NCBI RefSeq assembly: GCF_016921195.1
Contig: NZ_JAFGYF010000004.1
Coordinates: 124,001 to 188,000 of the forward strand
DNA: 64,000 nt
From: Cellulosimicrobium cellulans
Lineage (GTDB): Bacteria; Actinomycetota; Actinomycetes; Actinomycetales; Cellulomonadaceae
Reading direction: 5' to 3'
Below the pieces are notes generated by a model. The model was not told where the DNA came from, searched no databases, and saw only the letters and a list, made by a program, of their open reading frames with translations. Positions 33,715 through 42,263 of this stretch are shown piece by piece. Numbering within the stretch: the stretch's first letter is position 1; every line of letters begins with the position of its first letter. The position numbers and the translations under genes are program-made.

Positions 33715-33777
33715 GCGCGGACGGCGTCGTCCGCGCAGGCCTCCAGTGTGCCGGTCGCGGGCGCCGGGAGGGCGCCC
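33715..33777. terminator. Two stem-loops between binding-protein and permease genes
   Basis: GCGCGGACG/CGTCCGCGC (33715-33723 and 33728-33736, GCGT loop) and GGGCGCC/GGCGCCC (33759-33765 and 33771-33777) follow the binding-protein stop at 33829. As in the liv operon, they probably make more binding protein than permease. Confidence 0.6.
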
Positions 33778-33828
33778 GTGACACGACGGCACTGGGGTGA
33801 GGGATGAGCTGAGGGCGGTGCGAAGGCG

Positions 33829-34773
33829 TCAGCCGACGGACGGGTTGAGCTCCGCGGTGTCGAGCGCGGCGTCGCCGCTGCCCCACGCGCCAAGGATCTC
33901 CTCGAGCTGGCCGCTGTCCATGAGCGACTGGAGCGCCGCCTGGATCGCGGCGGCGAGCTCGGTGTCGTCCTTCGCGACGACGACGCCCTGGGGCGCGCTG
34001 TCGAACACGTCGCCGAGCTGCTCGAGCTGGCCGCCGGTCTGCTCGACGGCGTAGCCGATCACCGGCGAGTCCGCGTAGAGAACCTGCGCCTTGCCGCCCG
34101 CGACGTTCGTCGTGGCGTCGGACTGCGAGTCGTACTGGAGGATGTCGATCTTCTCCTCGCCCGCGTCGGTGCACGCCTGGCTCTGCACGGCGATGTCCTC
34201 GTCCTGGATGGTGCCCGTCTGGACGGCGACGGTCAGCCCGCACAGGCTCGCGGGGTCGACGTCGTCCGGGTTGCCCGACGCGACCGCGTAGGCGGAGCCC
34301 GCGTTGAGGAAGGAGATCATGTTGGCCTCCTGCATGCGCTCCTCCGTGATCGTGAAGGAGGAGATGCCGGCGTCGTACTTGGTGCCGAGGGCCGGGATGA
34401 TCGCCGGGAAGTCGGCCGACTGGACCTCGACCTCGAGGCCGAGCGTCGCGCCGACCGCCTTGATGACGTCGATGTCGAAGCCGATCGGGGTCGTGCCGTC
34501 CGCGTCGATGAACTCTGCGGGCGCGTACTCCGTGTTCGAGCCGACGACGAGCGTGCCGGCGGACGCGACGTCCTCCGGCAGCAGGGCGGCGGCCGCCTCG
34601 TCCACCTCGATCGTCGAGGGGTCGAACGACGGCGCGGCCGACGTCTCGTCGGAGCCCCCGGTGCTGTCGTCCGTCCCGGTCTGGGACGCGTCGGTGCACG
34701 CGGTGAGCAGGAGGGCGCTCGTCGCGGTGAGCGCGACGAGGCCGAGGGGAAGCTTGCGTAGGGTCGTACGCAC
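33829..34773 (-). CDS. Polar amino-acid ABC transporter substrate-binding lipoprotein
   Basis: A 314-residue type II periplasmic-binding protein. Signal peptide with lipobox ALLLTAC near residue 26, a Ser/Thr/Gly linker, then family motifs GTLVVGSNTEYAPAEFIDAD, TTPIGFDIDVIKAVGATLGL, ISSFTITEERMQEANMISFL and LCGLTVAVQTGTIQDEDIA. The ligand is likely a polar or acidic amino acid but cannot be named. GTG 34773 with GGAGA upstream. First gene of the operon. Confidence 0.92.
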   Translation of the reverse strand: MRTTLRKLPLGLVALTATSALLLTACTDASQTGTDDSTGGSDETSAAPSFDPSTIEVDEAAAALLPEDVASAGTLVVGSNTEYAPAEFIDADGTTPIGFDIDVIKAVGATLGLEVEVQSADFPAIIPALGTKYDAGISSFTITEERMQEANMISFLNAGSAYAVASGNPDDVDPASLCGLTVAVQTGTIQDEDIAVQSQACTDAGEEKIDILQYDSQSDATTNVAGGKAQVLYADSPVIGYAVEQTGGQLEQLGDVFDSAPQGVVVAKDDTELAAAIQAALQSLMDSGQLEEILGAWGSGDAALDTAELNPSVG

Positions 34774-34895
34774 GATGTTCTCCGATCGGGTGGGGGCCGG
34801 GCAGGGGCAGCGTAGACACCGATCGTCTCCGTCGTGTTACGTCAGCACCCGGCCCGGGAGGGCCGAGGAACGTACGGGGAACAGAGGACCCGGCG

Positions 34896-34914
34896 GTGCG
34901 CAGCACCTGCGCAC
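34896..34914. repeat. 7-bp inverted repeat between MetS and binding-protein genes
   Basis: GTGCGCA and TGCGCAC flank GCACC. It may end the metPS transcript, whose last stop is at 34997, or act in the promoter of the binding-protein gene. Confidence 0.35.
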
Positions 34915-34996
34915 GAGTGTGAGGCCGCACCGTCCCACTCACCAAACCGGCGGGGACATCGACGCCGAACCGTGACGAACGACCCTGCCGCACGGA

Positions 34997-35164
34997 CTAC
35001 GTGTCGCGCTCGACGGGCGCCTCGTCCTCGCGGTGGTCGTCCTCGTCCCCCGGCGGGTAGTCCGTGCGCTCGGGCCGGGCGCGCAGCCGCAGGATCGCGG
35101 CCAGCAGCCCGCCCCACACGACGACGATCGCGAGCACGAGCAGGGTCAGGGCGGAGGTGGTCAT
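34997..35164 (-). CDS. metS: MetS-type small subunit of methionine/alanine importer
   Basis: A 55-residue protein: one membrane helix (LTLLVLAIVVVWGGLLAAIL), then a basic turn (RLRARPERTDY) and an acidic tail (PPGDEDDHREDEAPVERDT). Length, topology and ATGA overlap with the upstream sodium-dependent transporter gene match MetS of the corynebacterial MetPS methionine/alanine importer, where the small subunit is needed for activity. ATG at 35164. Confidence 0.8.
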   Translation of the reverse strand: MTTSALTLLVLAIVVVWGGLLAAILRLRARPERTDYPPGDEDDHREDEAPVERDT

Positions 35165-36801
35165 CGGGCTTCCTCCCCGTCGGGGCCGGTCGCCTCGCCC
35201 GTGCCGGCCGCGCGGCCCGACGGCGCACGGCGCGGACCCGGGGCGGGGTCATCCGGCGGGTACGGCGGCCAAGGCACGAAGTCGTCCGGGCTGCGGCGCC
35301 AGCGCATCGCGGTGAGCACGAGCGCACCGAGAACGATGAACGCGATCGCGCCCCACCCGACGAGGAGGAGGTACCACGAGGGGTACCCCTCGTAGCCGTC
35401 GACGATCAGCGTGACGATGCGCGACACGAGCATGTACCCGAGCACGAGCGGCGCCAGGACGGCGACGAGCACCTGCCACCAGGCGCCGAGCCGGAACGTC
35501 GAGACGGCGTTGAGGTGGTACCGCAGCTCCGGCCCGCGGCGCAGCACCCACAGCACGAGGACGGACATGAGCACGGCGGACCCCACGATGCCGACGTTGT
35601 TGGCCCACTGGTCGGCGGTGTCCAGGGCGATGAGGCCGGTCGTGGTCGAGAAGAGCAGGACCGAGACGATCGCGCTCACGACGCCGAGACGCACGGACGC
35701 CTGTCGCGGCGTCCAGCCGAACTTCTCCTGGAAACCCGCGGACACGACCTGGAGGATCGACAGCAGCGACGTGAACCCCGCCATCGCCAGGGACCCGAAG
35801 AACAGCGCGCCGAAGATCGGCCCGCCCGGCATCTGCGACACGATCGCGGGGAACGTGACGAACGAGAGGATCGGCCCGCTGATCCCCTCGAGCTCGCCCA
35901 CGCCGATCCCTTGCTCGTGCGCGAGGAAACCGAGCGTCGCGAAGACGCCGATGCCGGCGAGGATCTCGAACGAGGAGTTGGAGAACGCGACGACGAGGCC
36001 CGGGGTCGTGAGGTTGGACCGGCGTCGGCGGTAGGACGCGTACGTGACCATGATCCCGAACGCGATCGACAGCGAGAAGAAGATCTGGCTGTAGGCGGCG
36101 ATCCACACGTTGGCGTCGCCGAGCGCCGACCAGTCGGGGGTGAACAGCGCGTTGAGCCCGTCCGCCGCGCCCTCGAGGAACAGCGAGCGCACCACGAGCA
36201 CCGCGAACGCCACGACGAGCAGCGGCAGGAACACGGTGTTCGCGCGCTGCACGCCCTTCGCCACGCCGAGCGCGAGGACGACGATCGTCACGACCCAGAC
36301 CCCGACGAGCGGGACCAGCACCGACGGCACGAAGTCGAGGCTGACGCCCGGGTCGGCGAGCTGCAGGTAGTCGCCCGTGAAGAACGCGGCCGGGTCGTCT
36401 CCCCAGCGCAGGTCGAACGAGAAGACGAAGAAGCTCACCGCCCACGCGATGACCGCGGTGTAGTAGAGCGCGATGACGAAGCAGATCATCACCTGGAACC
36501 AGCCCAGGCCCTCGAGCCACCTCGCGATCCGACGGAACGCCGTGGGCGCGGAGCCGCGGAAGCGGTGCCCGATCGCGTAGTCGAGGAACAGGATGGGGAT
36601 GCCCGCCGTGAGCAGGGCGACGAGGTACGGCACGAGGAACGCCCCGCCCCCGTTCTCGTACGCCACCCCCGGGAACCGCCAGATGTTGCCCAGCCCGACC
36701 GCCGAGCCGATGGCGGCGATGATGAAGCCGACCTGTCCGGTCCACTCCTCGCGGGGCTTCTGCGTCGCGGGCCCGCCGCGGGCCGTCTCGGTCGCTGCCA
36801 C
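35161..36801 (-). CDS. metP: Sodium-dependent (SNF family) methionine/alanine importer, MetP type
   Basis: A 546-residue neurotransmitter:sodium symporter family protein with about twelve helices. TM1 carries the sodium/substrate signature GFIIAAIGSAVGLGNIWRFP, followed by YENGGGAFLVPYLVALLTAG and later FFSLSIAFGIMVTYASY and FSNSSFEILAGIGVFATLGF. The C-terminus is Pro-rich. GTG 36801 with AGGAGG just upstream. Together with the overlapping 55-aa MetS-type gene, methionine/alanine uptake is the likely role; other amino-acid substrates cannot be excluded. Confidence 0.87.
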   Translation of the reverse strand: MAATETARGGPATQKPREEWTGQVGFIIAAIGSAVGLGNIWRFPGVAYENGGGAFLVPYLVALLTAGIPILFLDYAIGHRFRGSAPTAFRRIARWLEGLGWFQVMICFVIALYYTAVIAWAVSFFVFSFDLRWGDDPAAFFTGDYLQLADPGVSLDFVPSVLVPLVGVWVVTIVVLALGVAKGVQRANTVFLPLLVVAFAVLVVRSLFLEGAADGLNALFTPDWSALGDANVWIAAYSQIFFSLSIAFGIMVTYASYRRRRSNLTTPGLVVAFSNSSFEILAGIGVFATLGFLAHEQGIGVGELEGISGPILSFVTFPAIVSQMPGGPIFGALFFGSLAMAGFTSLLSILQVVSAGFQEKFGWTPRQASVRLGVVSAIVSVLLFSTTTGLIALDTADQWANNVGIVGSAVLMSVLVLWVLRRGPELRYHLNAVSTFRLGAWWQVLVAVLAPLVLGYMLVSRIVTLIVDGYEGYPSWYLLLVGWGAIAFIVLGALVLTAMRWRRSPDDFVPWPPYPPDDPAPGPRRAPSGRAAGTGEATGPDGEEAR

Positions 36802-36962
36802 AGTCCTCCTCGGTGCCGTGCCCGCGCACGTGCCGCGGGTCGGCGCGTCGGCGAGCCTGTCGGTGCTCGTCCGACGGTAGCGACCGTGCGGGTCGCGTGC
36901 GACCTCAGCGGCCCTCGCGCACCACGTCCGAGGAGCCGCACCGCTCGTGCCCGGGGAGGCGG

Positions 36963-38258
36963 TCAGCCCGCCAGGAGGCGCTCGACGTACCCGCCGAGGA
37001 AGCGGCCCTGCGGGTCGTACCGCTGCACGAGCTCACCGAAGTCGTCGAAGCGCGGGTAGAGCGTCGCGACGGAGCCCGGGTCGTGCACGAGAGCGTGCGA
37101 GAGCTTGCCCCAGTGCGGGCGCGCGCCGAGCGGGAGGAGCGCGGCCTCGACGTCGGGCAGGACGCGCGCGACGTCGTCGGGCAGGGGCCTCCACGTGAGG
37201 TGCACGCCGACGGCCGGGCCGTCGAACGGGCTGAGCCACAGCGGCTCGGCGTCGGCCGCGACGGTGCGGATCTCCCCGACTTGGAGCAGCGGGGTCACGC
37301 GCGGTCCGAGGTCCCGCATCGCCGCGAACGCCTCCTGCGCGCGGGCGCGCGGCACGAGGTACTCCGACTGGAGCTCGGCACCGTTGCTCGGCGTGAAGTC
37401 GAGCCGGAAGTGCGGCAGCCGCTCGTTCCACGGGCCCGGCTCGCCGAGCTGGGGCGTGCAGTGCACGGGGTCGATGCCCGGCAGTGGGTGCAGCATCGAC
37501 CGGGCGGGCGTCGCGCCGTAGAGCTCTGCCCGCGCCGCGCCGGACTCCCCCGGCGCGAGACGTGACTTGCGCCAGACCTGCTGCACGCCGTCCGGCCCCC
37601 AGTCCGTGAAGAGGCTCACCGAGTACGCCGACGCCGCGATCTCGTCGTAGTGCGCCGTCACCGCCTCCCACGGGAGCCCCACGTGCACGTCCTGGCGCAC
37701 GTCGAACGTCGGGACGGTCTCGAGCTCCACGCGCGTGACGACGCCCAGCGCCCCGAGCGCGACGACCGCGCCCGCGAAGTCCGCGTCGCCGCGCCGCAGC
37801 GTCCGGCGCTCGCCGTCGCCCGTGACCAGCTCCAGCCCGACGACAGCGCTCGCGAGCGAGCCGACCTCGTCGCCCGAGCCGTGCGTCGCCGTCGCGACGG
37901 ATCCTGCGACGGAGATGTGCGGGAGCGACGCGAGGTTCGCGAGCGCGCGGCCCGCCGCCTGCACGTGCCGCGTCACGTCGCCGTACCGCAGCCCGGCCGC
38001 GACCGACGCCACGCCCGAGGCCGGGTCGACCTCCACGGGGGCGCGACCGTCGTCGTACCGGTCGAGCACCAGGTGCGTCCCGGTCGTGTCCGCGACGTCC
38101 CCGAACGAGTGCCGCGACCCGAGCGCCTTGACGCGCCGCGAGCGCCGCACGACGTCGGCCAGCGCGTCGGGCGTCGCGGGGCGCGCGACCTCCGTCGAGG
38201 AGTAGGTGAGGTTACCCGCCCAGTTGGCGGGGCGCGGGGCGTCGGGCGTCGTCGTCAC
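36963..38258 (-). CDS. Alditol (xylitol/sorbitol) oxidase, VAO family flavoprotein
   Basis: A 431-residue FAD enzyme closest in motif to Streptomyces alditol oxidase (about 418 residues), which oxidises terminal OH groups of sugar alcohols with O2, giving H2O2. KALGSRHSFGDVADTTG contains His50, equivalent to the covalent FAD-linking His. SLPHISVAGSVATATHGSGD is the PP-loop region of the FAD domain, and the substrate domain includes LPHFRLDFTPSNGAELQSE and RPHWGKLSH near the C-terminus. No signal peptide. ATG 38258. D-arabinono-lactone oxidases are the nearest alternative. Confidence 0.85.
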   Translation of the reverse strand: MTTTPDAPRPANWAGNLTYSSTEVARPATPDALADVVRRSRRVKALGSRHSFGDVADTTGTHLVLDRYDDGRAPVEVDPASGVASVAAGLRYGDVTRHVQAAGRALANLASLPHISVAGSVATATHGSGDEVGSLASAVVGLELVTGDGERRTLRRGDADFAGAVVALGALGVVTRVELETVPTFDVRQDVHVGLPWEAVTAHYDEIAASAYSVSLFTDWGPDGVQQVWRKSRLAPGESGAARAELYGATPARSMLHPLPGIDPVHCTPQLGEPGPWNERLPHFRLDFTPSNGAELQSEYLVPRARAQEAFAAMRDLGPRVTPLLQVGEIRTVAADAEPLWLSPFDGPAVGVHLTWRPLPDDVARVLPDVEAALLPLGARPHWGKLSHALVHDPGSVATLYPRFDDFGELVQRYDPQGRFLGGYVERLLAG

Positions 38259-38561
38259 GCCCCCACCCTGCCACCTCCCCGAGTCAACGCGTCCGCAGGG
38301 TTGTCACCACCCCGGGTCGGGGCCCCGGCTCCCCGGGACGGGACGACGCGGTGAGATCGACGCATGACGACCAGCGCCCCGCCCTCTGCTCGTCGCGACG
38401 CGGTCCCGGCGCGCCGCTCCCACCCTGCTCTCCGGACGGCCCCGAGCATCCCCTCCGCGGTCGGCTCGCCGCGTTCTGGACGCTCGCGTCCGGGCTGTTT
38501 TGGGCGTCGTGGGGCGCCGCGTGGCTGCTCGGCGGCGACCTCGCCCCTGAGCCGGGCACGG
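38259..38561. other. 303-bp gap with a possible frameshifted membrane-protein remnant
   Basis: No intact gene is visible. On the plus strand an ATG at 38364 gives MTTSAPPSARRDAVPARRSH, and two frames over, from about 38458, a coding-like segment reads RGRLAAFWTLASGLFWASWG then AAWLLGGDLAPEP. Together they could be a small membrane protein broken by a frameshift and cut short by the neighbour. Evidence is only codon bias and the hydrophobic stretch. Confidence 0.3.
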
Positions 38562-39197
38562 TCAGGACGTCACGAGCTCCACAGGGTGCTCAGCCAGGAC
38601 CTCGCCCGTCTCGGCGTCGAGCACCACGACGGTCGACGGCGGGAGCTCGGACAGCTCCGGCGCCGTCCAGCCCTCGACGCCCGTGCACGTGCGGCGGTCG
38701 AACGACTCCAGGACGGTGCCGGTCGTCGTCTCGACGGTGACCGTGGCCGGGTGGTCGAGCACCTGACGGGGCCATTCCTCGACGTCGAGCCACCCACCGG
38801 CGTCGCTCGCCGGGGTGCTGTTCCACCAACCCTCGAGCCCGCCGAGCTCATCCGGCTCGCCGTCGTCGCCCCGGACCTGGATCGGCGTCCCCGCGGAGCC
38901 CGCGAAGCCGCTGCACGGCTGCACCCCGTTCGTCTCGACGGGTGGCGGCGCCGAGGTCTCGGCGGCGAGCGCCGGGTCGTCGCCGGGTGCCTGCGCGGCC
39001 GGCGCACCGCCGACGGCGTCGCTCGGCTCGGTCCCTGCCGCGCGGCCGGTCAGCGCCGCGGCGATCCCGACCCCGAGGACGGCGACGGCGAGCACTCCCC
39101 CCACGACCAGGGCCCGCGCCCGCGGGCCACGCCCTGGCCCGCCGTCGTCCACCGACCTCTCGACGGGAGTCCCGTCCCTGGGCGTGGCGTCGTGCAT
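38562..39197 (-). CDS. Membrane-anchored protein of unknown function
   Basis: A 211-residue protein with a short basic cytosolic N-terminus, a membrane helix at about residues 30-50 (ALVVGGVLAVAVLGVGIAAA), an Ala/Pro-rich linker and a small extracytoplasmic domain with two Cys (VQPCSGFAGS and DRRTCTGVEGW) that could pair. The domain ends PPSTVVVLDAETGEVLAEHP. ATG 39197. Not recognised. Confidence 0.68.
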   Translation of the reverse strand: MHDATPRDGTPVERSVDDGGPGRGPRARALVVGGVLAVAVLGVGIAAALTGRAAGTEPSDAVGGAPAAQAPGDDPALAAETSAPPPVETNGVQPCSGFAGSAGTPIQVRGDDGEPDELGGLEGWWNSTPASDAGGWLDVEEWPRQVLDHPATVTVETTTGTVLESFDRRTCTGVEGWTAPELSELPPSTVVVLDAETGEVLAEHPVELVTS

Positions 39198-39247
39198 CGT
39201 CGTCCCCCTGTCCCGGCGTGGCCCGCCTCGCTGCGGGTGTCCGCACC

Positions 39248-40417
39248 CTACCCGCGCGGCGCGGCGGTGTCAGCGGCCCGCGCCCAGTGCGCGGAGACGG
39301 CGGCGACCTGCTCGTCGAACGCCGCCGTCTCCGCGGGCGTCGGCGCGCGGCGCCACTGCGGCTCGACGACGACGTCGCGCGTCCCGACGACCCAGCGCCA
39401 CCGTCCGACGACGACCCCGTCGACCGCGAGGGCGTGGATGAACGACCCCAGCCGGTCGCCGAGGTCGACACCGTCGGCCACGACGACCGCGCGCGTCTCC
39501 CCGTAGGACGCGAAGAGCTCGTCGTAGCTCTGGAGCAGGTCGACGACCGGTCGGGCCGGTTCGCCGTCGGGCGCGAGGGCGCCGACGAACGTTCCGGGTT
39601 CGAGCACCCGTTCGCCGGGGTCCGCGAGCCGCCAGAGGGTCAGGCCCTCGAGCAGTCCCGCGCCGGGCACCGCCACGACCTCCTCGCCGAGCAGGTCCAG
39701 CGCGTGCCGCACGTCCGTGAGCGTGAAGCCCGACCACTGCGCGACGTCCTTGACGGTCGCGTACGCACGGCCCGCGAGGTAGCGGCGCAGCAGCTCGACG
39801 AGCGCGGCGTCCCGGTCGAACCGCTCGCCGAGCGGGCCGTACCCCGCGGGCACGCGATCGTCGAACGCGGCGTACGTCTGCTGCTTGCCGTCGAGCGGCC
39901 CGCTGACCAGGAGCAGGTCGAGCTCGGCGCGCATGAGGACGTACCCGAGCGCGATGCCCTCGAGCGGGCGGCCGTGGGCGGCGAGCAGGCCCGCGAGCTC
40001 GCGGCGCGTGCGGGGCCGCTCCTGCACGGCCGCGAGGACGAGGTCGGTCTCCGCGCCGTGCCCGTCCGTCCCCACCTGCCGGTACATCGTGCCGTTGGCC
40101 TGGTGCACGCGGGGCGCGCTGAGCTCGACGAGCCACCGCGCGTCGTCGGGCCGGACGAGGTGCCACGTGGGGCGCAGCACGTGCGTGCGCAGCACCTCCC
40201 CGCGGTCGCAGGCGGCGACCGCGCCGGCCGCGCCGGGCCGCGCGTGCGGCCGCAGCCGCCGCGTGAGGCCCCACAGCGCGGGGTGGAACTCCTGGCCCTG
40301 CACCGCGACGAGGTGTCCGACGGCGGTCGGCACGTCGGGCAGGTCGGGCGAGCGCAGGCGGTGCGCGGCGAGGCGCGCCGCGAGCACCTGGCGCTCGTCC
40401 ACGGCCGCCTCGCTCAC
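39248..40417 (-). CDS. Winged-helix (HTH_42/AlkZ-like) DNA-binding protein
   Basis: A 389-residue member of the HTH_42 superfamily, which includes DNA glycosylases such as AlkZ and YcaQ/AlkX that remove alkylated or crosslinked bases. Diagnostic parts are VGHLVAVQGQEFHPALWGL (residues about 32-50, with a Q-x-Q pair VQGQ where the catalytic motif lies), LRTHVLRPTWHLVRPDD, tandem winged helices (ARPGAAGAVAACDRGEV, YLAGRAYATVKDVAQWSGF) and LLQSYDELFASYGETR. Whether it is a true glycosylase or a non-catalytic relative is unresolved. GTG 40417. Confidence 0.82.
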   Translation of the reverse strand: MSEAAVDERQVLAARLAAHRLRSPDLPDVPTAVGHLVAVQGQEFHPALWGLTRRLRPHARPGAAGAVAACDRGEVLRTHVLRPTWHLVRPDDARWLVELSAPRVHQANGTMYRQVGTDGHGAETDLVLAAVQERPRTRRELAGLLAAHGRPLEGIALGYVLMRAELDLLLVSGPLDGKQQTYAAFDDRVPAGYGPLGERFDRDAALVELLRRYLAGRAYATVKDVAQWSGFTLTDVRHALDLLGEEVVAVPGAGLLEGLTLWRLADPGERVLEPGTFVGALAPDGEPARPVVDLLQSYDELFASYGETRAVVVADGVDLGDRLGSFIHALAVDGVVVGRWRWVVGTRDVVVEPQWRRAPTPAETAAFDEQVAAVSAHWARAADTAAPRG

Positions 40418-40463
40418 CGCACCGCCCCCGGCCCTGCCCCTGCTCCGGCCCCGGCTGCGACGG

Positions 40464-41153
40464 TCACGACGCCACCAGGTCCTCGGCGACGACGTCGGTC
40501 CCCGTGACCGCGACCCGCACCCCGTCCTCGGCGACGGACACGGAGTCGAGCGCGATGCCGTCGGGCAGGTCGAGCGGGACCCGCAGGTCGGACAGCGCGC
40601 CCGCGATCCCGGACGGGAGGTCGTCGACGGAGACCGTGCCGAGGCCCGTGCGCACCGCGACCACGTCGACGCCGAGCTCGGCCGGGCCGGAGACGCGCGG
40701 CGTCACGTCGACCGTGATCGTCGCGCCGAGCAGGTCGAACGCGAGCGACAGGACGTCGCCCGAGGCGGTGAGGCCTAGGTCGAGGCCGGTCTGCTCGGCG
40801 ACGATCTGCTGCAGCGACTCGGCCGCGATGACCCCCGACGCCGTCCCGGACGCGATGCGGTACGGCTCCGACGTGCTCACGCCGTCGGCCTCGACCTGGA
40901 GGTCGGAGATCGCGTAGCCGCCGAACGACGCGGAGTCCGCCGAGCCGGTGACGTGCGTGAGCTCGCCGCGCGCGAGCTGCGTGAGGAACGGGAACCCCGT
41001 GATGTCGAGCTGCGCGCCGCTGACGTCGTCGGCCTGCTGCTCGAACGCCGTGACGGCACCGCGCTCGGCGGCACCGACCGCGACCCGGTCCGCGACCACG
41101 GCGACCGCCACGAGCACCACGAGCGTCACGAGCAGGCCCACCAGTCGCTTCAT
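40464..41153 (-). CDS. LmeA-like (DUF2993) phospholipid-binding protein
   Basis: A 229-residue secreted or membrane-anchored protein. The N-terminal helix (LLVTLVVLVAVAVVADRVAV) is followed by the DUF2993 pattern: QLDITGFPFLTQLARGELTH, YAISDLQVEADGVSTS, GLGTVSVDDLPSGIAGAL and a C-terminal VAVTGTDVVAED. In mycobacteria the LmeA family binds phospholipid in the envelope and supports lipomannan synthesis. Role here is by family analogy. ATG 41153. Confidence 0.82.
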   Translation of the reverse strand: MKRLVGLLVTLVVLVAVAVVADRVAVGAAERGAVTAFEQQADDVSGAQLDITGFPFLTQLARGELTHVTGSADSASFGGYAISDLQVEADGVSTSEPYRIASGTASGVIAAESLQQIVAEQTGLDLGLTASGDVLSLAFDLLGATITVDVTPRVSGPAELGVDVVAVRTGLGTVSVDDLPSGIAGALSDLRVPLDLPDGIALDSVSVAEDGVRVAVTGTDVVAEDLVAS

Positions 41154-41176
41154 GCGCCCACCCTAGGTCCGCCGAC

Positions 41177-41233
41177 CATGACCTCGCCGTCGTTCCGACG
41201 CTCGTGGCGGCGGCAACCTCGTGCTCGACACGG
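41177..41233. repeat. Intergenic repeat R1 upstream of LLM oxidoreductase
   Basis: The first ~51 nt align without gaps to the hairpin at 42069-42117 at about 75% identity (shared core CTCGTGGCG), and its right half (about 41204-41233, ending GTGCTCGACACGG) matches 43682-43711. It forms an imperfect hairpin. All copies are intergenic. Confidence 0.6.
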
Positions 41234-41257
41234 GGTGTCGTCGTCTCGACCCGGACG

Positions 41258-41263
41258 TAGATT
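41258..41263 (+). promoter_or_regulatory. -10 box TAGATT of a leaderless LLM oxidoreductase gene
   Basis: TAGATT ends 7 nt before the ATG at 41271, with no ribosome site between, consistent with leaderless transcription. Confidence 0.5.
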
Positions 41264-41270
41264 GCCCCGC

Positions 41271-42056
41271 ATGACCTCATCCCGGCACCCCTACCGCATC
41301 GGCGTCCAGCTCCAGCCGCAGCACGCCGAGTACGCCCAGATCCGCGACGCCGTGCTGCGCGCGGAGGACCTCGGCGTCGACGTGATCTTCAACTGGGACC
41401 ACTTCTTCCCGCTCACGGGTGACCCCGACGGCAAGCACTTCGAGTGCTGGACCATGCTCGGCGCGTGGGCCGAGCAGACGGAGCGCGTCGAGATCGGCGC
41501 CCTCGTCACGTGCAACAGCTACCGCAACCCGGACCTCCTGGCCGACATGGCGCGCACGGTCGACCACATCAGCGGCGGGCGACTCGTCCTCGGGATCGGG
41601 GCGGGCTGGTTCGAGAAGGACTACGACCGGTTCGGCTACGAGTTCGGGACCGCGGGCGGGCGCATCGCGGACCTCGCCGAGGCGCTGCCGCGCATCAAGG
41701 CCCGCTGGGCGGCGTCCAACCCGGTGCCGACGCGCGACATCCCCGTGCTCGTCGGTGGCGGCGGCGAGCGCAAGACCCTGCGCGTCGTCGCGGAGCACGC
41801 GGACGTGTGGCACTCCTTCGGCGACGCGGAGACGCTCGCGCGCAAGAGCGCGATCCTCGACGAGCACGGCGAGACCGTCGGTCGCGACACCGCGGCGCTC
41901 GTCGAGCGCTCGGTCGGCGTCTCGCGGCCGCCGTCGGAGTCCGCGGACGCGCTCGTCGCCGCGGGTGCGACGCTGTTCACGGTCGGCACGAGCGGGCCGG
42001 ACTACGACCTGTCGCTCGTGCGCGAGTGGGTCGCCTGGCGCGACGCCCAGGGCTGA
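41271..42056 (+). CDS. LLM class F420-dependent oxidoreductase
   Basis: A 261-residue luciferase-like (bacterial luciferase-fold) oxidoreductase. Motifs include GVDVIFNWDHFFPLTGD, IGALVTCNSYRNPDLLADMA, TVDHISGGRLVLGIGAGWFE and VLVGGGGERKTLRVVAEHAD, typical of the F420-using branch. Slightly shorter than the usual ~290-330. The substrate is unknown. ATG 41271 agrees with the TAGATT -10 box. Confidence 0.88.
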   Translation: MTSSRHPYRIGVQLQPQHAEYAQIRDAVLRAEDLGVDVIFNWDHFFPLTGDPDGKHFECWTMLGAWAEQTERVEIGALVTCNSYRNPDLLADMARTVDHISGGRLVLGIGAGWFEKDYDRFGYEFGTAGGRIADLAEALPRIKARWAASNPVPTRDIPVLVGGGGERKTLRVVAEHADVWHSFGDAETLARKSAILDEHGETVGRDTAALVERSVGVSRPPSESADALVAAGATLFTVGTSGPDYDLSLVREWVAWRDAQG

Positions 42057-42068
42057 CCACCGCGGCGA

Positions 42069-42117
42069 GCACGACCTTGCTGTCGTTCTGCCGCTCGTGG
42101 CGACAGCGAGGTCGTGC
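42069..42117. repeat. Intergenic hairpin repeat R2 after LLM oxidoreductase
   Basis: GCACGACCTTGCTGTCG (42069-42085) pairs with CGACAGCGAGGTCGTGC (42101-42117) with one mismatch over a 15-nt loop. It probably ends the oxidoreductase transcript and belongs to the R1/R3 repeat family. Confidence 0.7.
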
Positions 42118-42263
42118 AGCCGGCGGGATCCTCTGCGGGCCGCGGGCGGCCTCGACCGCGCCGCTCGCCGCGGGCTCCGTCCTGAGGCCGCTCAGCCGTC
42201 TCAGCATCCGATCACGTACGCCGTGCGGGAACACGCGGCGCACCGGCGGTGGTTGCCGCTGTC

